DNA of 64,000 nt, taken from Phytophthora sp. 'mugwort' (Eukaryota; Oomycota; Peronosporomycetes; Peronosporales; Peronosporaceae). The position numbers were made by a program, and so were the translations under genes. The notes beneath the pieces were generated by a model. It saw only the letters and a program-made list of their open reading frames with translations, made no database searches and was not told where the DNA came from. The DNA is taken from NCBI GenBank assembly GCA_033558025.1, contig JAUCEF010000005.1:8184001-8248000 (forward strand). The letters are read 5' to 3'. This document shows, in pieces, positions 1 through 9,854 of the stretch; position 1 is the first letter of the stretch; each line of letters starts with the position of its first letter.

Positions 1-555
1 AAGACTTTCACCGTTGCGCAGACAAAGTTCTGCCGCGGGTGTGTGGCCAAAGTACGGGACTTAGACGTGACGCTGCTGGCCCCAGGGACACACGGCAAGA
101 TCGGGGACAAATCTGACGCTTTTAACCTGTTCGCGGACTCGGGGACGTCAACGAAACCTGACGGTGACCACACATCTTTCGAGTCGTCTGGAGATTACGA
201 TGAGGAGGACGTGCAGGTCTTGCTTCGCTCTTCATCTAATTCTGAACTGCTTGAAACGATCCGGTCGTCTGGCGAACGTGATGACGATGATGATGATGTA
301 GATGACCGATACAGCGAGCTGAGTGCCGTGGACCGCAAGCCCATGGGCATCGACATGTCGAAGCTCATGTCCGCGTCTGAAATGATGCGGCGGATCAACG
401 CCGGGGTCTCCTTCGACAAAGACGGATCCGCTCACCAGTATACCAACAGCTTGGAAAAGGTAGTATCGAGTCGGACAATTGACCAGTGCATTGCCGAGCA
501 GGAGGATCTCTTGAGGAGGTTAATGCTCGCTGCTCAAGGCAGAGCACAACCGTAA
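1..555 (+). CDS. START-FYVE family protein, 3' fragment
   Basis: Open from base 1 to the TAA at 553-555; the 5' part lies outside the window. The first residues read as the end of a FYVE zinc finger, with a C-R-G-C pair followed by VAKVR, equivalent to the last CxxC pair of the two complete paralogues in this window (C-K-V-C-M-G-K-V-R and C-E-A-C-L-S-R-V-R). The rest is an acidic, serine-rich, probably disordered tail with a run of Asp. It ends in a conserved motif, TIDQCIAEQEDLLRRLML, also found at the ends of the genes at 1012-2931 and 7843-9854. By family it should bind phosphoinositides or membranes through FYVE and a lipid through START. That this is a real gene end is well supported; the exact function is inferred. 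Confidence 0.8.
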   Translation, partial: KTFTVAQTKFCRGCVAKVRDLDVTLLAPGTHGKIGDKSDAFNLFADSGTSTKPDGDHTSFESSGDYDEEDVQVLLRSSSNSELLETIRSSGERDDDDDDVDDRYSELSAVDRKPMGIDMSKLMSASEMMRRINAGVSFDKDGSAHQYTNSLEKVVSSRTIDQCIAEQEDLLRRLMLAAQGRAQP

Positions 556-1011
556 TGCATAATTACAGTACAGCACCGGCAAAGGTGTAGAACTTGCGCC
601 GGTTCAAGATCGCACCGACAATGGAAATCTTTACACTATCATCGGGACAGCGGCAGCACCCGTATGCGCTCGCCCATTGTGATTATTAGCGGCGTCAAGG
701 GAGGAATAGCGACACAGCGCTTGGCAAGGCGTTTGTTGCCCGAACTTTCTCATCACACCTTCGATTGACAAGACGCGTGTACATGTATTAGCGTCATGAG
801 CAATGTAGGAACCACGCATCGGATACGCTACGCAAAACAAGGTGAAAATATTGAAGCGATCTCTGCTCTTTGAGCAACTACATGTAGTAGACCACTGAAA
901 CATTGATTCAGTAAAACGGTAATACACTCGGAAGTCCTAACACTACGTGTGATGTACGTGACTGTACTTTAGTCATCGTTAGTTGTTTGAGTTCGCTCAT
1001 GATTCGAACAT
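556..1011. other. intergenic, convergent gene ends
   Basis: About 456 bases between the end of the plus-strand START-FYVE fragment and the end of the minus-strand paralogue. It should hold both 3' ends. The open frame on the minus strand (631-927) has no recognisable protein content, and I see no repeat or RNA gene. Confidence 0.5.
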
Positions 1012-2931
1012 TTACTGGTGCTGTCCGTGGGCGCTCGGCGGGTAGTATCCGGCGGACGAGTTGGCTGCCATCACTAAGCGCTTAAGCAGCACTTCCTGCT
1101 CCTGAAGACGCTGATCGATCGACACGTTTGATCGCATTGAGCTGAATAAAACCTGCTCTGCTAGTGCATCCGCATCCATCGGAGATTCCTCCAGTGGGGA
1201 CGACACAATCTGCCGTGTGGTGGACACGATCTCGTTCGACTCATCATCATCAAAAATCTCGATCACGTCATCGCCGTAGTCATCGTCTTCATCCTCCTCC
1301 ATCGGCGGAAGCTTGACGCTCCTGTTGCTTGAAACCCCGTAGGCAGATTCATTGTCCTCGTTTGACGGCGAGTCCACAAGGCGAACGGCCTTGAAATCCA
1401 GTGCCGCAAGCGATTCCCGCATCGCCCGAAGTTCCTCTTCCTCGACCTCCTGCACCACACGCTCCGCACCAGCCATTGTTCGGAGGTGGCGCAGGTCAAT
1501 CAGCATCGGAGAAACGGGTTCCATGACTTCGGCCTCGATCTCGTCGTCCAGTGAAGACGACACGCTGGTTTTCGTTTCCGATTGAGCCTCCGAGTCGATG
1601 CTGCTCGAGAATTTTCCTTGCGGCAAACTCATGATTTCGATCGTGGACTCTTCATCTTCAGAATCCGCGACAATGTGTTTTTGGGGTGGGGCGGAACGTG
1701 CAGAGCTGTCATCCACCGGCGAAAGCGAGACAATTGACGACCCGTTAGCCAGCGTGAAACTATACGCGTTGTCAAAGCTTCGGCTGCGGGGTTTGACCGC
1801 CATCCAACCCGTGGATTCGGCGTTGGACACGCCTTCGTCCTGGCTGTCAGTCACTGGGGCATTCTGGGCATCGGAATTACGAACTTTACCCATGCAGACT
1901 TTACAAAACATTGTCTTGACTACCTGAAACGTGCGAGGGGTCGAGGTAGCGCTGTCGTTAAGCATCGGGGCATCACGAATCGTCATGCATCGACGGCAAG
2001 CCACTTCACCACAGAGACGGCAATGCTGGCGACGTCGCGTTGTTGAGAACTTGCGATTGCACACGGTGCAGTTGGCACGCGCCTTTTTGGATGCCCAGCT
2101 ACGGCGGTCCAGTATGCCATGCATCGAAATACGCTTGGAATCCGCAAACAACGCCATGGAGCTGAGCGTGGTCATGAGCTTCCTTAATGTAGCAACTGAT
2201 GAAGAATTTGATCCCTTGTAGATGTCGGTCTCGCTAGTCATAAAGATCTGAGTGGCATCGGCGTTGTCGTTCGTTGGGCGAACGATTGTCACCGTGTGCA
2301 AGTGAATTCGTCGGGTCTTAAGCTTGTCTGGCAGCGGCGGACACTCGTCCAGGAGTAGAGGCAGCGTGATACGAACACCGACACTTCGTCCCTGGAGATC
2401 TTTAGTAAAAACGAGATACTCGAGGAAGCACGTATCGCGTTTGCGCGAGAGCGTTGACGGATGCAGGCAGACCCACTTCATGCCCAGGTAGTCGTGGGGC
2501 TTTTGGGATTCTTTTGTGTGGATATTGCACAGCACCGCGGCATCCACGGCGTATCCAAACATGAACTGGTTGACGGCAAAGACCTGCTGCGCCGTCACTG
2601 AATAGTAGAAGTCGATGAAGCTGTGGTAGTCACCGTCGACGCGTCCAAAAACGCGCGAGGCCTCGACAGCTCTGGACGGATCGATCTCGCGAATAGCAGT
2701 GAGGTGCTCAACGTTGCCCACAACGCTCCATCGGGAGCCGTAGTCCGGCCGGGCCCCCATGGCCTCATGCAAATTGTACTCGGCCAGCGCGTTCTTCATA
2801 ATGATCTCCACGCGCTGCTCGTATACTTCGACCTGGGCCGGAGTGAGCTCCACCGGGGGAAAGTATCCATCCGGTAGTGGAAACTTGGCATTGCTAGCGT
2901 TCATTTTCGGAGTTGCGCCGCTGCTCACCAT
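1012..2931 (-). CDS. START-domain plus FYVE zinc-finger protein, 639 aa
   Basis: Single-exon gene. Residues about 16-275 form a START-like lipid-binding region typical of oomycete FYVE proteins (FPLPDGYFP start; FIDFYY; the MKWVCLHPS strand). Residues about 288-348 are a FYVE-type finger: C-TV-C, then RRRQHCRLCG (a variant of the R-R/K-HHCR phosphoinositide-binding core), C-RR-C, and a final C-KV-C. The tail is acidic and serine-rich, with an EEDEDDDYGDD stretch, and ends near SIDQRLQEQEVLLKRLVMAA, the motif shared with its neighbours. The FYVE family binds PI3P on endosomes and START domains carry lipids; a membrane-trafficking or lipid-signalling role is inferred. The ATG at 2931 is the first in frame, and a second Met at residue 10 is possible. 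It is convergent with the fragment to its left. Confidence 0.9.
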   Translation of the reverse strand: MVSSGATPKMNASNAKFPLPDGYFPPVELTPAQVEVYEQRVEIIMKNALAEYNLHEAMGARPDYGSRWSVVGNVEHLTAIREIDPSRAVEASRVFGRVDGDYHSFIDFYYSVTAQQVFAVNQFMFGYAVDAAVLCNIHTKESQKPHDYLGMKWVCLHPSTLSRKRDTCFLEYLVFTKDLQGRSVGVRITLPLLLDECPPLPDKLKTRRIHLHTVTIVRPTNDNADATQIFMTSETDIYKGSNSSSVATLRKLMTTLSSMALFADSKRISMHGILDRRSWASKKARANCTVCNRKFSTTRRRQHCRLCGEVACRRCMTIRDAPMLNDSATSTPRTFQVVKTMFCKVCMGKVRNSDAQNAPVTDSQDEGVSNAESTGWMAVKPRSRSFDNAYSFTLANGSSIVSLSPVDDSSARSAPPQKHIVADSEDEESTIEIMSLPQGKFSSSIDSEAQSETKTSVSSSLDDEIEAEVMEPVSPMLIDLRHLRTMAGAERVVQEVEEEELRAMRESLAALDFKAVRLVDSPSNEDNESAYGVSSNRSVKLPPMEEDEDDDYGDDVIEIFDDDESNEIVSTTRQIVSSPLEESPMDADALAEQVLFSSMRSNVSIDQRLQEQEVLLKRLVMAANSSAGYYPPSAHGQHQ

Positions 2932-4522
2932 TCACTAGGAAATAGCACGCGCAAAAGCTACAGTAGCTAGCGTTCAATGGGTGGGGGTGGGGGCTAGTAC
3001 CAAGCGTTCCTTTTGCAATGTGTCACTGCCGCGCAGATCGCAGCTCGTGCCGAGCGCTGTGCGATTGTGCTGGCCCGTCCACCGTATGCAATGCTTCCAC
3101 GTCGTCGTCTTCCTTGCAACTCGGCACTTGCCATTCAAAAGGCCTGCGCCTTTCGCATTGGGTCTCCTCTATGCAGGGAATTGGGGAGACCAGACATCCG
3201 GTTTCGTGGCGCTGGTGAAGCGATGGAGAGAGATTTGCTTGCCGAGGGCACAAGGTCCGCGTCGACCATGAACGGCTCTGCAGACCTTAGTCGCGCATGG
3301 AGCTCGGCGCCGGTCTTGAGGGTGGCAGGATTCCGTCCAGAAAAACTGGTTCTTCGTTAACCACGCTTCGCCTTGGCCGTCGCCGATGGACGTGAATCAT
3401 CATGCGCAAGCGCGACGCTGGCTGTAAGAGGACTCTACCAGCGTGTAGGGAGTGAGGATGTCCAGGAGGGTTGTTGACGCTTTCGCTTCGGGACATGTAC
3501 ATGTAGTGCTACTAGTTTCGGTACTCTTGGTAGTACTGTACTACCTACTTATTTGTGTTGTCCCGCGTGGTGGCCACTTCAACGTCTGCTAGATGTCTTA
3601 GTGCGTGGCGCATTCCCCATAGCCACCAGCAAACCATACGGCAAAGAGGCCAACACGTAGTGCTTTGGGGACAGCACCTTCCTCATCCGTTTCGCAGTGA
3701 CAGCTTGGTGTTGCTGCCGCAATCTCATTCGTATGTGGTCACTTTTATAAATGAGCTGTTGAACTCGGGCCTCTCAGTGAGCAGTGGCAGAAGTGTCCCG
3801 AGAGCACTCATCGGCGAGTTGCCTTAATGAGCTTGACGTATACCAAGGTGCGCGAGGCGCCAGAATATGAAAATTTGACAGTAACACAATGTACCACCAC
3901 TTTTTTGTGTCACACAATCCGATGCACATGTATTGCTCTGGATATATATATATATATATATATATATGAAGTGTTTGAAGTTCACAGCATACTTTGCGAG
4001 CGCTAGGGGTGACACGTAACATTTCCGTTGCTTTGAGCATTAAAGTTCTTTAGATGAGCCCACTAAACCACTTTTGTAAATCGGCGGTCGCCTATCCTCG
4101 ACAAACATATGCCCAAACCCACCGTGTAGGTCCGCAGGAGCCCACCAAGTTCACCAAATATTACGGTTTGTGAGTTACATTTTGTAGGTTTCGTGGGTTC
4201 AATAAAGTAAGGCTTCTCTGCTCTAAATCCTCGAGGGAGAGGTGCGTTAGCAGTCTCGTGCCACGCAGTTCAATCACTTTGCATTTACCCAAGCAACGAC
4301 GAAGCGTCTTCGCTCTACTGGTGTCATGCCGAATACTATGCCAACTGCACTAACGCCCGACGCCAACTGTGCTGTGGTTGGCTTCATCCGTAAAATATCC
4401 CGAGGTGTTCTAAGGCACCACAAAACGGCATATCTTCTTCGACTCTGGCATCATGCTCTTCAGCACGGGTCCGACCTAGAGGCGACTGCTGTACGAACAA
4501 ACTTGGTGGCACTGACGGAGGA
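2932..4522. other. intergenic with no recognisable gene
   Basis: About 1.6 kb holding the promoter of the minus-strand START-FYVE gene. Overlapping short ORFs at 2981-3502 on both strands have no recognisable domains and look like chance openings. The region contains a TA dinucleotide run (3942-3967) and leads into the decayed Harbinger transposase, whose 5' end may lie within the last 200 bases. Confidence 0.5.
3942..3967. repeat. (TA)n microsatellite
   Basis: An uninterrupted alternating AT/TA run of about 26 bases between the START-FYVE gene and the Harbinger relic. It is a simple sequence repeat with no sign of function. Confidence 0.9.
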
Positions 4523-5435
4523 TTGCTCTCATCAAAAACGTGCAAGAAACGCTTTCGCTTCACAAAACCTGAGCTTGTTGAGCTTGCTTTTGTGCTGGAT
4601 CTCCAAGGTATCACCACTCGAGAAGGAACAACGGAACCGGTGTCGAGAGACTTTGTATCATGCTGTACAAGCTCGCAGTTCCTACTCGATTGGAGGACGT
4701 GCAAGCGTTTGGATAGCGATCAATCAGCGGGGCTGTCCAACATCTTTATGTTCATGATCGAGTTCCTCGACACCAAGTACAAGGACCTTATAAGGTTCAA
4801 GCACGACTACGCCGCCAACAACGTCCATGAATATGCAGATACAGTCTTCAATAAAGGCGCTTATATGCACAATGTGTGGAATTTTATTGACGGAACGCTT
4901 AGAGGAATATGCAGATGGGCAACAATCTGTCTACAGCGGACATAGCCGAAAGCATACGCTCAAGTATCAGTCGCTAAGTACACCCGATGGGATGATCTCT
5001 CACCTCTATGGTCCTTTTCCAGGGCGAAACCACGACATTAAACTCTTCCACGAGTCTGGATTGGCAGCAACAATACGAACTGACCCACGCTTTCGAGCTT
5101 TCGAATCTTTGGCGACCAAGTTTACGGGCGAGACGACGTTTTGGCTTGTCCGTTTGGATGTGCTTTAGCCAATCTGAGTAGAGATGAAAAGCTAGTGAAC
5201 GCAAGCATGAGCAAAGTTCGAGTCACCGTCGAGTGGTCTTACGGCGAGGCGTGCAACTACTGGTCGGCGCTCGATTTCAAACGCCAGGCACGCACAGGAA
5301 CACAACCTATTGGTCAAATATATCGGGTTGGTGTGCTTCTAGACGAACTGCCTCACCTGTCTTCGAGGAAACAATGTTAGTGACTACTTCAATCTAGAAC
5401 CACCGAGTTTGAGAACGTACTTGCAGATTAACTGA
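4523..5435 (+). pseudogene. PIF/Harbinger-type transposase relic (DDE_Tnp_4)
   Basis: Reading across three frames gives a recognisable Harbinger/DDE_Tnp_4 protein. An N-terminal helical region holds FTKPELVELAFVLDL and KYKDLIRF. The first catalytic Asp lies in NFIDGTLRGICR (about 4880-4910). SGHSRKHTLKYQSLSTPDG and GPFPGRNHDIKLFHESGL follow, with the second Asp (about 4940-5060). Next come VTVEWSYGEACNYW with the catalytic Glu (about 5225-5260), YRVGVLL, and an end at VSDYFNLEPPSLRTYLQIN with TGA at 5433-5435. At least three frame changes (near 4910, 5140 and 5365) break it, so it cannot make an active enzyme. It is convergent with the Myb/SANT-like ORF at 5482-6268, matching the two-gene organisation of Harbinger elements. 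The start is uncertain. Confidence 0.85.
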
Positions 5436-5481
5436 AAGAATTTGTTGTATTATTCGTCCTTTCCCGTATTTCGGTAGTGTT

Positions 5482-6268
5482 CTACTTCCTAGCGAGTACC
5501 GCACTGAGGAGCTTCGCGCACTCTAGTATTAAAGCTCTGTTCTGCCTTTCCGCCTCAGCGCGAGCCGCCTCGCGACTTTTCTCAAGCTCCATTTGATCGG
5601 CATGCTGCTGCTTCTGCCGCTCCATCTTCGATTCAAGTTGCTGCTTCTTTAATGCCATCTCATTATGAGATCGTTTTTCAAGCCGCTCCGTTTCCGCTTC
5701 GAAAACATTGACACGTTTTTATTCGCTTGGTTTTTCTGGCGTGGAGCAGGTGAAGGCCGATTCACAAGCCGAGACAGAGTCACAATTTGACGCCGTATCA
5801 ACATCACTGTCGGAAAGACTCCAGCGCATCCATATTTCGTAGGGCCCTGCGACGATTGCTCTCGGCAATTATCTCCGAAGCAGAAGTTTCTAAGCTTGCG
5901 TTCTTCGCCTTCTTTCTCGTAGCTTCTGTTTTTTGAAGGGCCGTCTTCTCCTCTTCAAGCTGAATGTATTGACCCACGAGTCCCGCAAGAGTGTCATAGT
6001 GGCTTTGCTCATTCGTGGCCTCCAACGCCTCTTCAATCCCGCTTCCCACGGCAGCCCGAAGCTCGCCTGCCTTCCAATTTTTTCGAAGCAAGCGGAGTCG
6101 GTCTTGCACCTGCTTGGTGCTAATCGTTGCCTGCACCGCTGTAGACACCCCAGCAGCAACTCGTTCCCACGCCTGTCCTGTTTCCCCGTACTTGGCACTA
6201 AAAGATTTATGTGCGATGAGCTCTCTCATCAACTCCTTGTCACAATCCTCACTGAAGCGAAACACCAT
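5482..6268 (-). pseudogene. Myb/SANT-like accessory protein of a Harbinger element, degenerate
   Basis: An intact 154-residue start (5804-6268) begins MVFRFSEDCDKELMREL and has the trihelix/Myb-SANT pattern: WERVAAGV, then QVQDRLRLLRKNWK, then an acidic linker and a basic KKAKNAS segment. A stop at 5804 is followed, in other frames and past another stop, by a coiled-coil tail (ERLEKRSHNEMALKKQQL, then ALILECAKLLSAVLARK) ending at the TAG at 5482-5484. Harbinger-group transposons typically encode such a Myb-like DNA-binding partner that helps the transposase reach its terminal repeats. The convergent transposase relic next door supports this. An intron instead of a break near 5720-5800 cannot be fully excluded. 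Confidence 0.7.
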
Positions 6269-7842
6269 GCTTCTTGACTCTGTCTAACTGAAAGCGATTG
6301 TTTGATAAATGCAGACCAGCCGCTCTGCAGCTTTTCTCGGTTCATCTAAATAGAAGAAGAACCCACACAGTTCACCATCTGGCTGTAACCACCAGCTTAA
6401 CCGAGTGGGTTTCTCTAAAGATCGCTATTGCTTACAATGCATCTTTTACGGGAGGCGAGCGTTATTATATTCGTGGCGGTGTTTTGCCTCGGCAACAAGG
6501 CGTCACAAGGTCCGGCACAAACACAGTCCACCCCCATCACCGCTTACCTAAGTACCGTGAGTACTGTTTTATTTGCAGCCGGTATACTAGTAGCATACCG
6601 GTACGTACACACGATGCCTGCGATACTGCCCCGTGGGGCACTATTAAAGGGATGGATGTATTAAAACCTGTCAAATTGTCAATGTGAGCCATGTTCAGTT
6701 AGGCAGTTTTAGTTCTCATGTGCTTCGAGCATGCCATTAGTCATCAATCTCGGCAATCGTATCGACAAAAGCCTCGCCATCGCCTCGCCATCGCCGGAGT
6801 CGCTGCATCTCGATCATCTCCAGCAGCCTGAACTCAAGTTTGTTGCGCACGTTAAATCGGCCACCAACAGGGAGACGATAGTGTCCGCTGTTGACAGACA
6901 AAATAGCGCTCATTCTTCTGGCCCTTCCACTTCCGAGCAATCTCCCTGTCGAAGCTTATGCTTATTGGAAACCGCTTGGACGCTCGAAGCCTTCAGTGTT
7001 GGACTACAGACAGCTTCTCTTCCATGAGCTTGCGCTTCGTTGCCACGACTAGATTTGACAATGAAAGGTGAAAAGCTCGTTCGGCATCCTCACTGAGGAA
7101 GGTGGTCTAGCGACTCGCCAATGGACAACGCACTTGCCGTCACAGTTGATTTATGCAGGCTCCGATCTGACAACTGATAATTCGATAAATTCCAGAGGTG
7201 GGGAAGTATTAGAGGGATGGGGCATTATCGCAAGTCCCCACTAAGATTGCAAATTTGGGCGGGGTGGGGCATTATTAGAGGGATGGGGCACAAATTCAGG
7301 TTTTACAGTAAATGCGCAGGGATCACGAATAAATTGTGCGCAACCGAAGCCTGGCTACCGTACAGGTCCATGCAACTTTGGTGCCCCTGGCGCTTATAGA
7401 CGATCTGAATGTGGAAATCATTACGGATCCCCGCGATGATTTTCAGAACAATGCGCTGGCGTGCTCGAGCCCGGCAGCCAAAAAAACCACGTAGCCACTG
7501 GCTACGTGGGACAACCTCGAGGTTGTCCGGCAAAGAGAATCATTTGAATCGCAGCCCGCAAAGCGTTTTGTCTGGCGCATAAGTGCTCGCACGCAATGTC
7601 CTTACGACGAGTCACGTGACCAAGAGGATCAATTGCCATCCACTTTCGAGTGCGCTGCTCCGGCTACGCTCGAGTTTGTAAGTGCGCCGCGACTCTTCTG
7701 AAGCACATCGTTGGTAAATGTCCCCAGCTGGATGTACACGCATCCGTCTCTTAATGTGAAGTGGCCGCTGCAGCTCTCGGAATGGATCTTGCCAACCTCG
7801 GCCGCTGTCGCCAGCGATTAGTTTAGTTCTCTTTTTTCCGCC
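6269..7842. other. intergenic with short G-rich repeats
   Basis: About 1.6 kb without a recognisable gene. Three related copies of a motif near GGGGCAnTATTAnAGGGATGG lie at 6635-6655, 7205-7228 and 7266-7290 and may be transposon ends. The last part (about 7700-7842) should hold the promoter of the START-FYVE gene that starts at 7843. Confidence 0.5.
6635..7290. repeat. three dispersed copies of a GGGGCAnTATTA-type motif
   Basis: GGGGCACTATTAAAGGGATG at 6635-6654, and two closely related direct copies with TATTAGAGGGATGGGGCA cores at 7205-7228 and 7266-7290. They sit just beyond the Harbinger relic and resemble terminal repeats of PIF/Harbinger-type MITEs, but no matching inverted copy was found on the left side, so the assignment is tentative. 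Confidence 0.45.
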
Positions 7843-9854
7843 ATGCTGACGTCGAGGCGCGGTCGCACCTTGTCCCGGTACGTTATTCTACTGGGCAGGA
7901 AATCACTAGTTGCCCACAGGCTCCGATAAACTAACCACGGTACACGTTATCCTTGCCTTACAGGAATGACTCGAAGACATTCCCGTTGCCCGATGGCTTC
8001 TTTCCGGAAGTCAAGCTCACAGACGAACAGATCCAGAACTACGAGACGCAGGTCGAGCAGATCGTCCGAAACGCGCTGGTAGAGTACGAGCGCCACGAAG
8101 CCAAAGGGGCTTATGCGATCTACAGCGCGCCGTGGGTGCCCGTCGGCAGCGAAGGTCCCCTGACTGCCTTCCGAAAGGAGTCACCCGAGGGGCTTTCGCA
8201 CAGCGAGTTCCGTCTCTATGGGTGCATTCAGGGCAATTACCGCAGTTTCATGGATTTCTACTACGCCGAGACGTCGCAAGAGCTCTTCGAGTGGAACCAG
8301 TTCATGTATGGCTACGCAGTGGATGCGGTCGTGCTGAAGAATATCCACACAAGAGACTCGGGAAAGCCCCACGAATACTTGGGGCTCAAATGGACGTGCC
8401 TGCAGCCTTCGTCGTTTGGCCGCAAGCGTGACAACTGCTTTCTCGAATATCTGACCTACACCAAGGACGAGCTAGGCCGCCGCGTGGGTGTGCGTGTAAC
8501 CGTGCCTGTAGAGATTAACGAGTGCCCGGATCTGTACCCGAGTCTGAGAGTAAAACGCGTCAAGGCTTACAACGTTACCATCGTCCGCCCAGCCGGGTCA
8601 TCCTCTGAAGCGACGCAGCTCTTTATCATGAGCGAGAATGATTTTGCTGGCTTGTCGGTGAGTGCCAAGCACTTCAAGACATTCATGCGCATCTACAACG
8701 ACATGGCCCTGTTCGTCGACTCCAAGCACATTCAGAAGCAGGGAATGATGTACAAGACGAAATGGATGCCCAGTGACTCGCGGAAGGCCTGCACGAATTG
8801 CCAGCTTCCATTCAACGCTGCGACTCGTCGCCGTTACCACTGCCGGCTTTGCGGAGACATTTTTTGCCACCATTGCTTGATTGTTCGCAATGTACCGCGT
8901 GACAAAAAGGGAACCCCAAAGTCGCGCATCTTCCAGGTGGCCAAGTCTCGCTTCTGCGAAGCGTGCCTTTCAAGGGTACGCCGAGGAAGCGAAACAGCGC
9001 ACACGACCCGGTCTGCGCTGGTCCGTGGTTCTTCGGACACAAATACCAGCACTCTTTGCAACAGTGGCCACTACAAGACGCTTCGTAAAGGGATGAGTAA
9101 CATCAGTGACCAGAGCAGTTCGCGGCAAGAGTGGTGGGACGACGTTGCATCGGAGTCCGATTGGTCTGAGACGGATTCCGAAGATGCCAGCAAGGCGTCG
9201 CTCAATGCGTCAGGCCGATCGAGGCTTGCGAGTTCGCTGTCATCATCACAGTCGACGTGGACTACTATTCGCCCCGAAGACACCCTGGATAAAGACGACA
9301 TGTCGTTCGTGGCCACGTTGGATGTCATCGATGATGACGTGGCCATCCTCGACGACAAGCCACAACGTATTAAGTCACAGCTACACCAGAAACTTTCAAT
9401 GCCCGGTCGGTACTCGATGAGTCGGAGACATTCAACACGAAAGCAACAGAAGCCGTCCGAGGAGTCGCAAGAGGTCACCGAGGTCATTGATACCACGGAT
9501 ATGATGCCAATGTCCGAGCTCCGACGTCAGTCGCGGGCACGCACCGCTGGCGTTGTGCTTCCTGCACGAAAGTATAGCAAGCGACGCAATGGACGGGACT
9601 CATTGCTTAGCTCGAGTGGTCCTAGTCGACGTCTGAGCCATGACGAACCCACCAACCGGTTCCGCTCGTCTCGATCCATTAGCCAGAGCATTGCGGAGCA
9701 GGAAAAGCTGTTGCGATGCATGCTCAGCGTCAGCCGAGTGTATTCGAACCCCGGAGCCGGCTCCAAGAGGAGGGTTGCGACGAAGCCAGCGAAGGTGGAC
9801 TTTGCGGCAACGATGCCCGTGCAGCGCTCCACTATTCGGCTGTATGAGAGTTAA
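7843..9854 (+). CDS. START-FYVE protein, two exons, 641 aa
   Basis: Exons 7843-7877 and 7964-9854. The large ORF has no ATG at its conserved start (FPLPDGFFPEV). An 86-nt intron with a perfect GTACGT donor (7878) and a TTACAG acceptor (7963) joins in frame to an upstream ATG at 7843, giving MLTSRRGRTLSRNDSKTFPL. START-like region about residues 18-275 (FMDFYY, LKWTCLQPS). FYVE finger about 288-346: C-TN-C, TRRRYHCRLCG, C-HH-C, C-EA-C. The Ser/Asp/Arg-rich tail contains SISQSIAEQEKLLRCMLS, the motif shared with the two paralogues upstream. A role at endosomal or phosphoinositide membranes is inferred from the family. The splice model is my reading; the domains are directly visible. Confidence 0.85.

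Noticed and set aside
2981..3502. overlapping short frames on both strands
   Set aside because: No domain, conflicting strands and frames, no splice logic.
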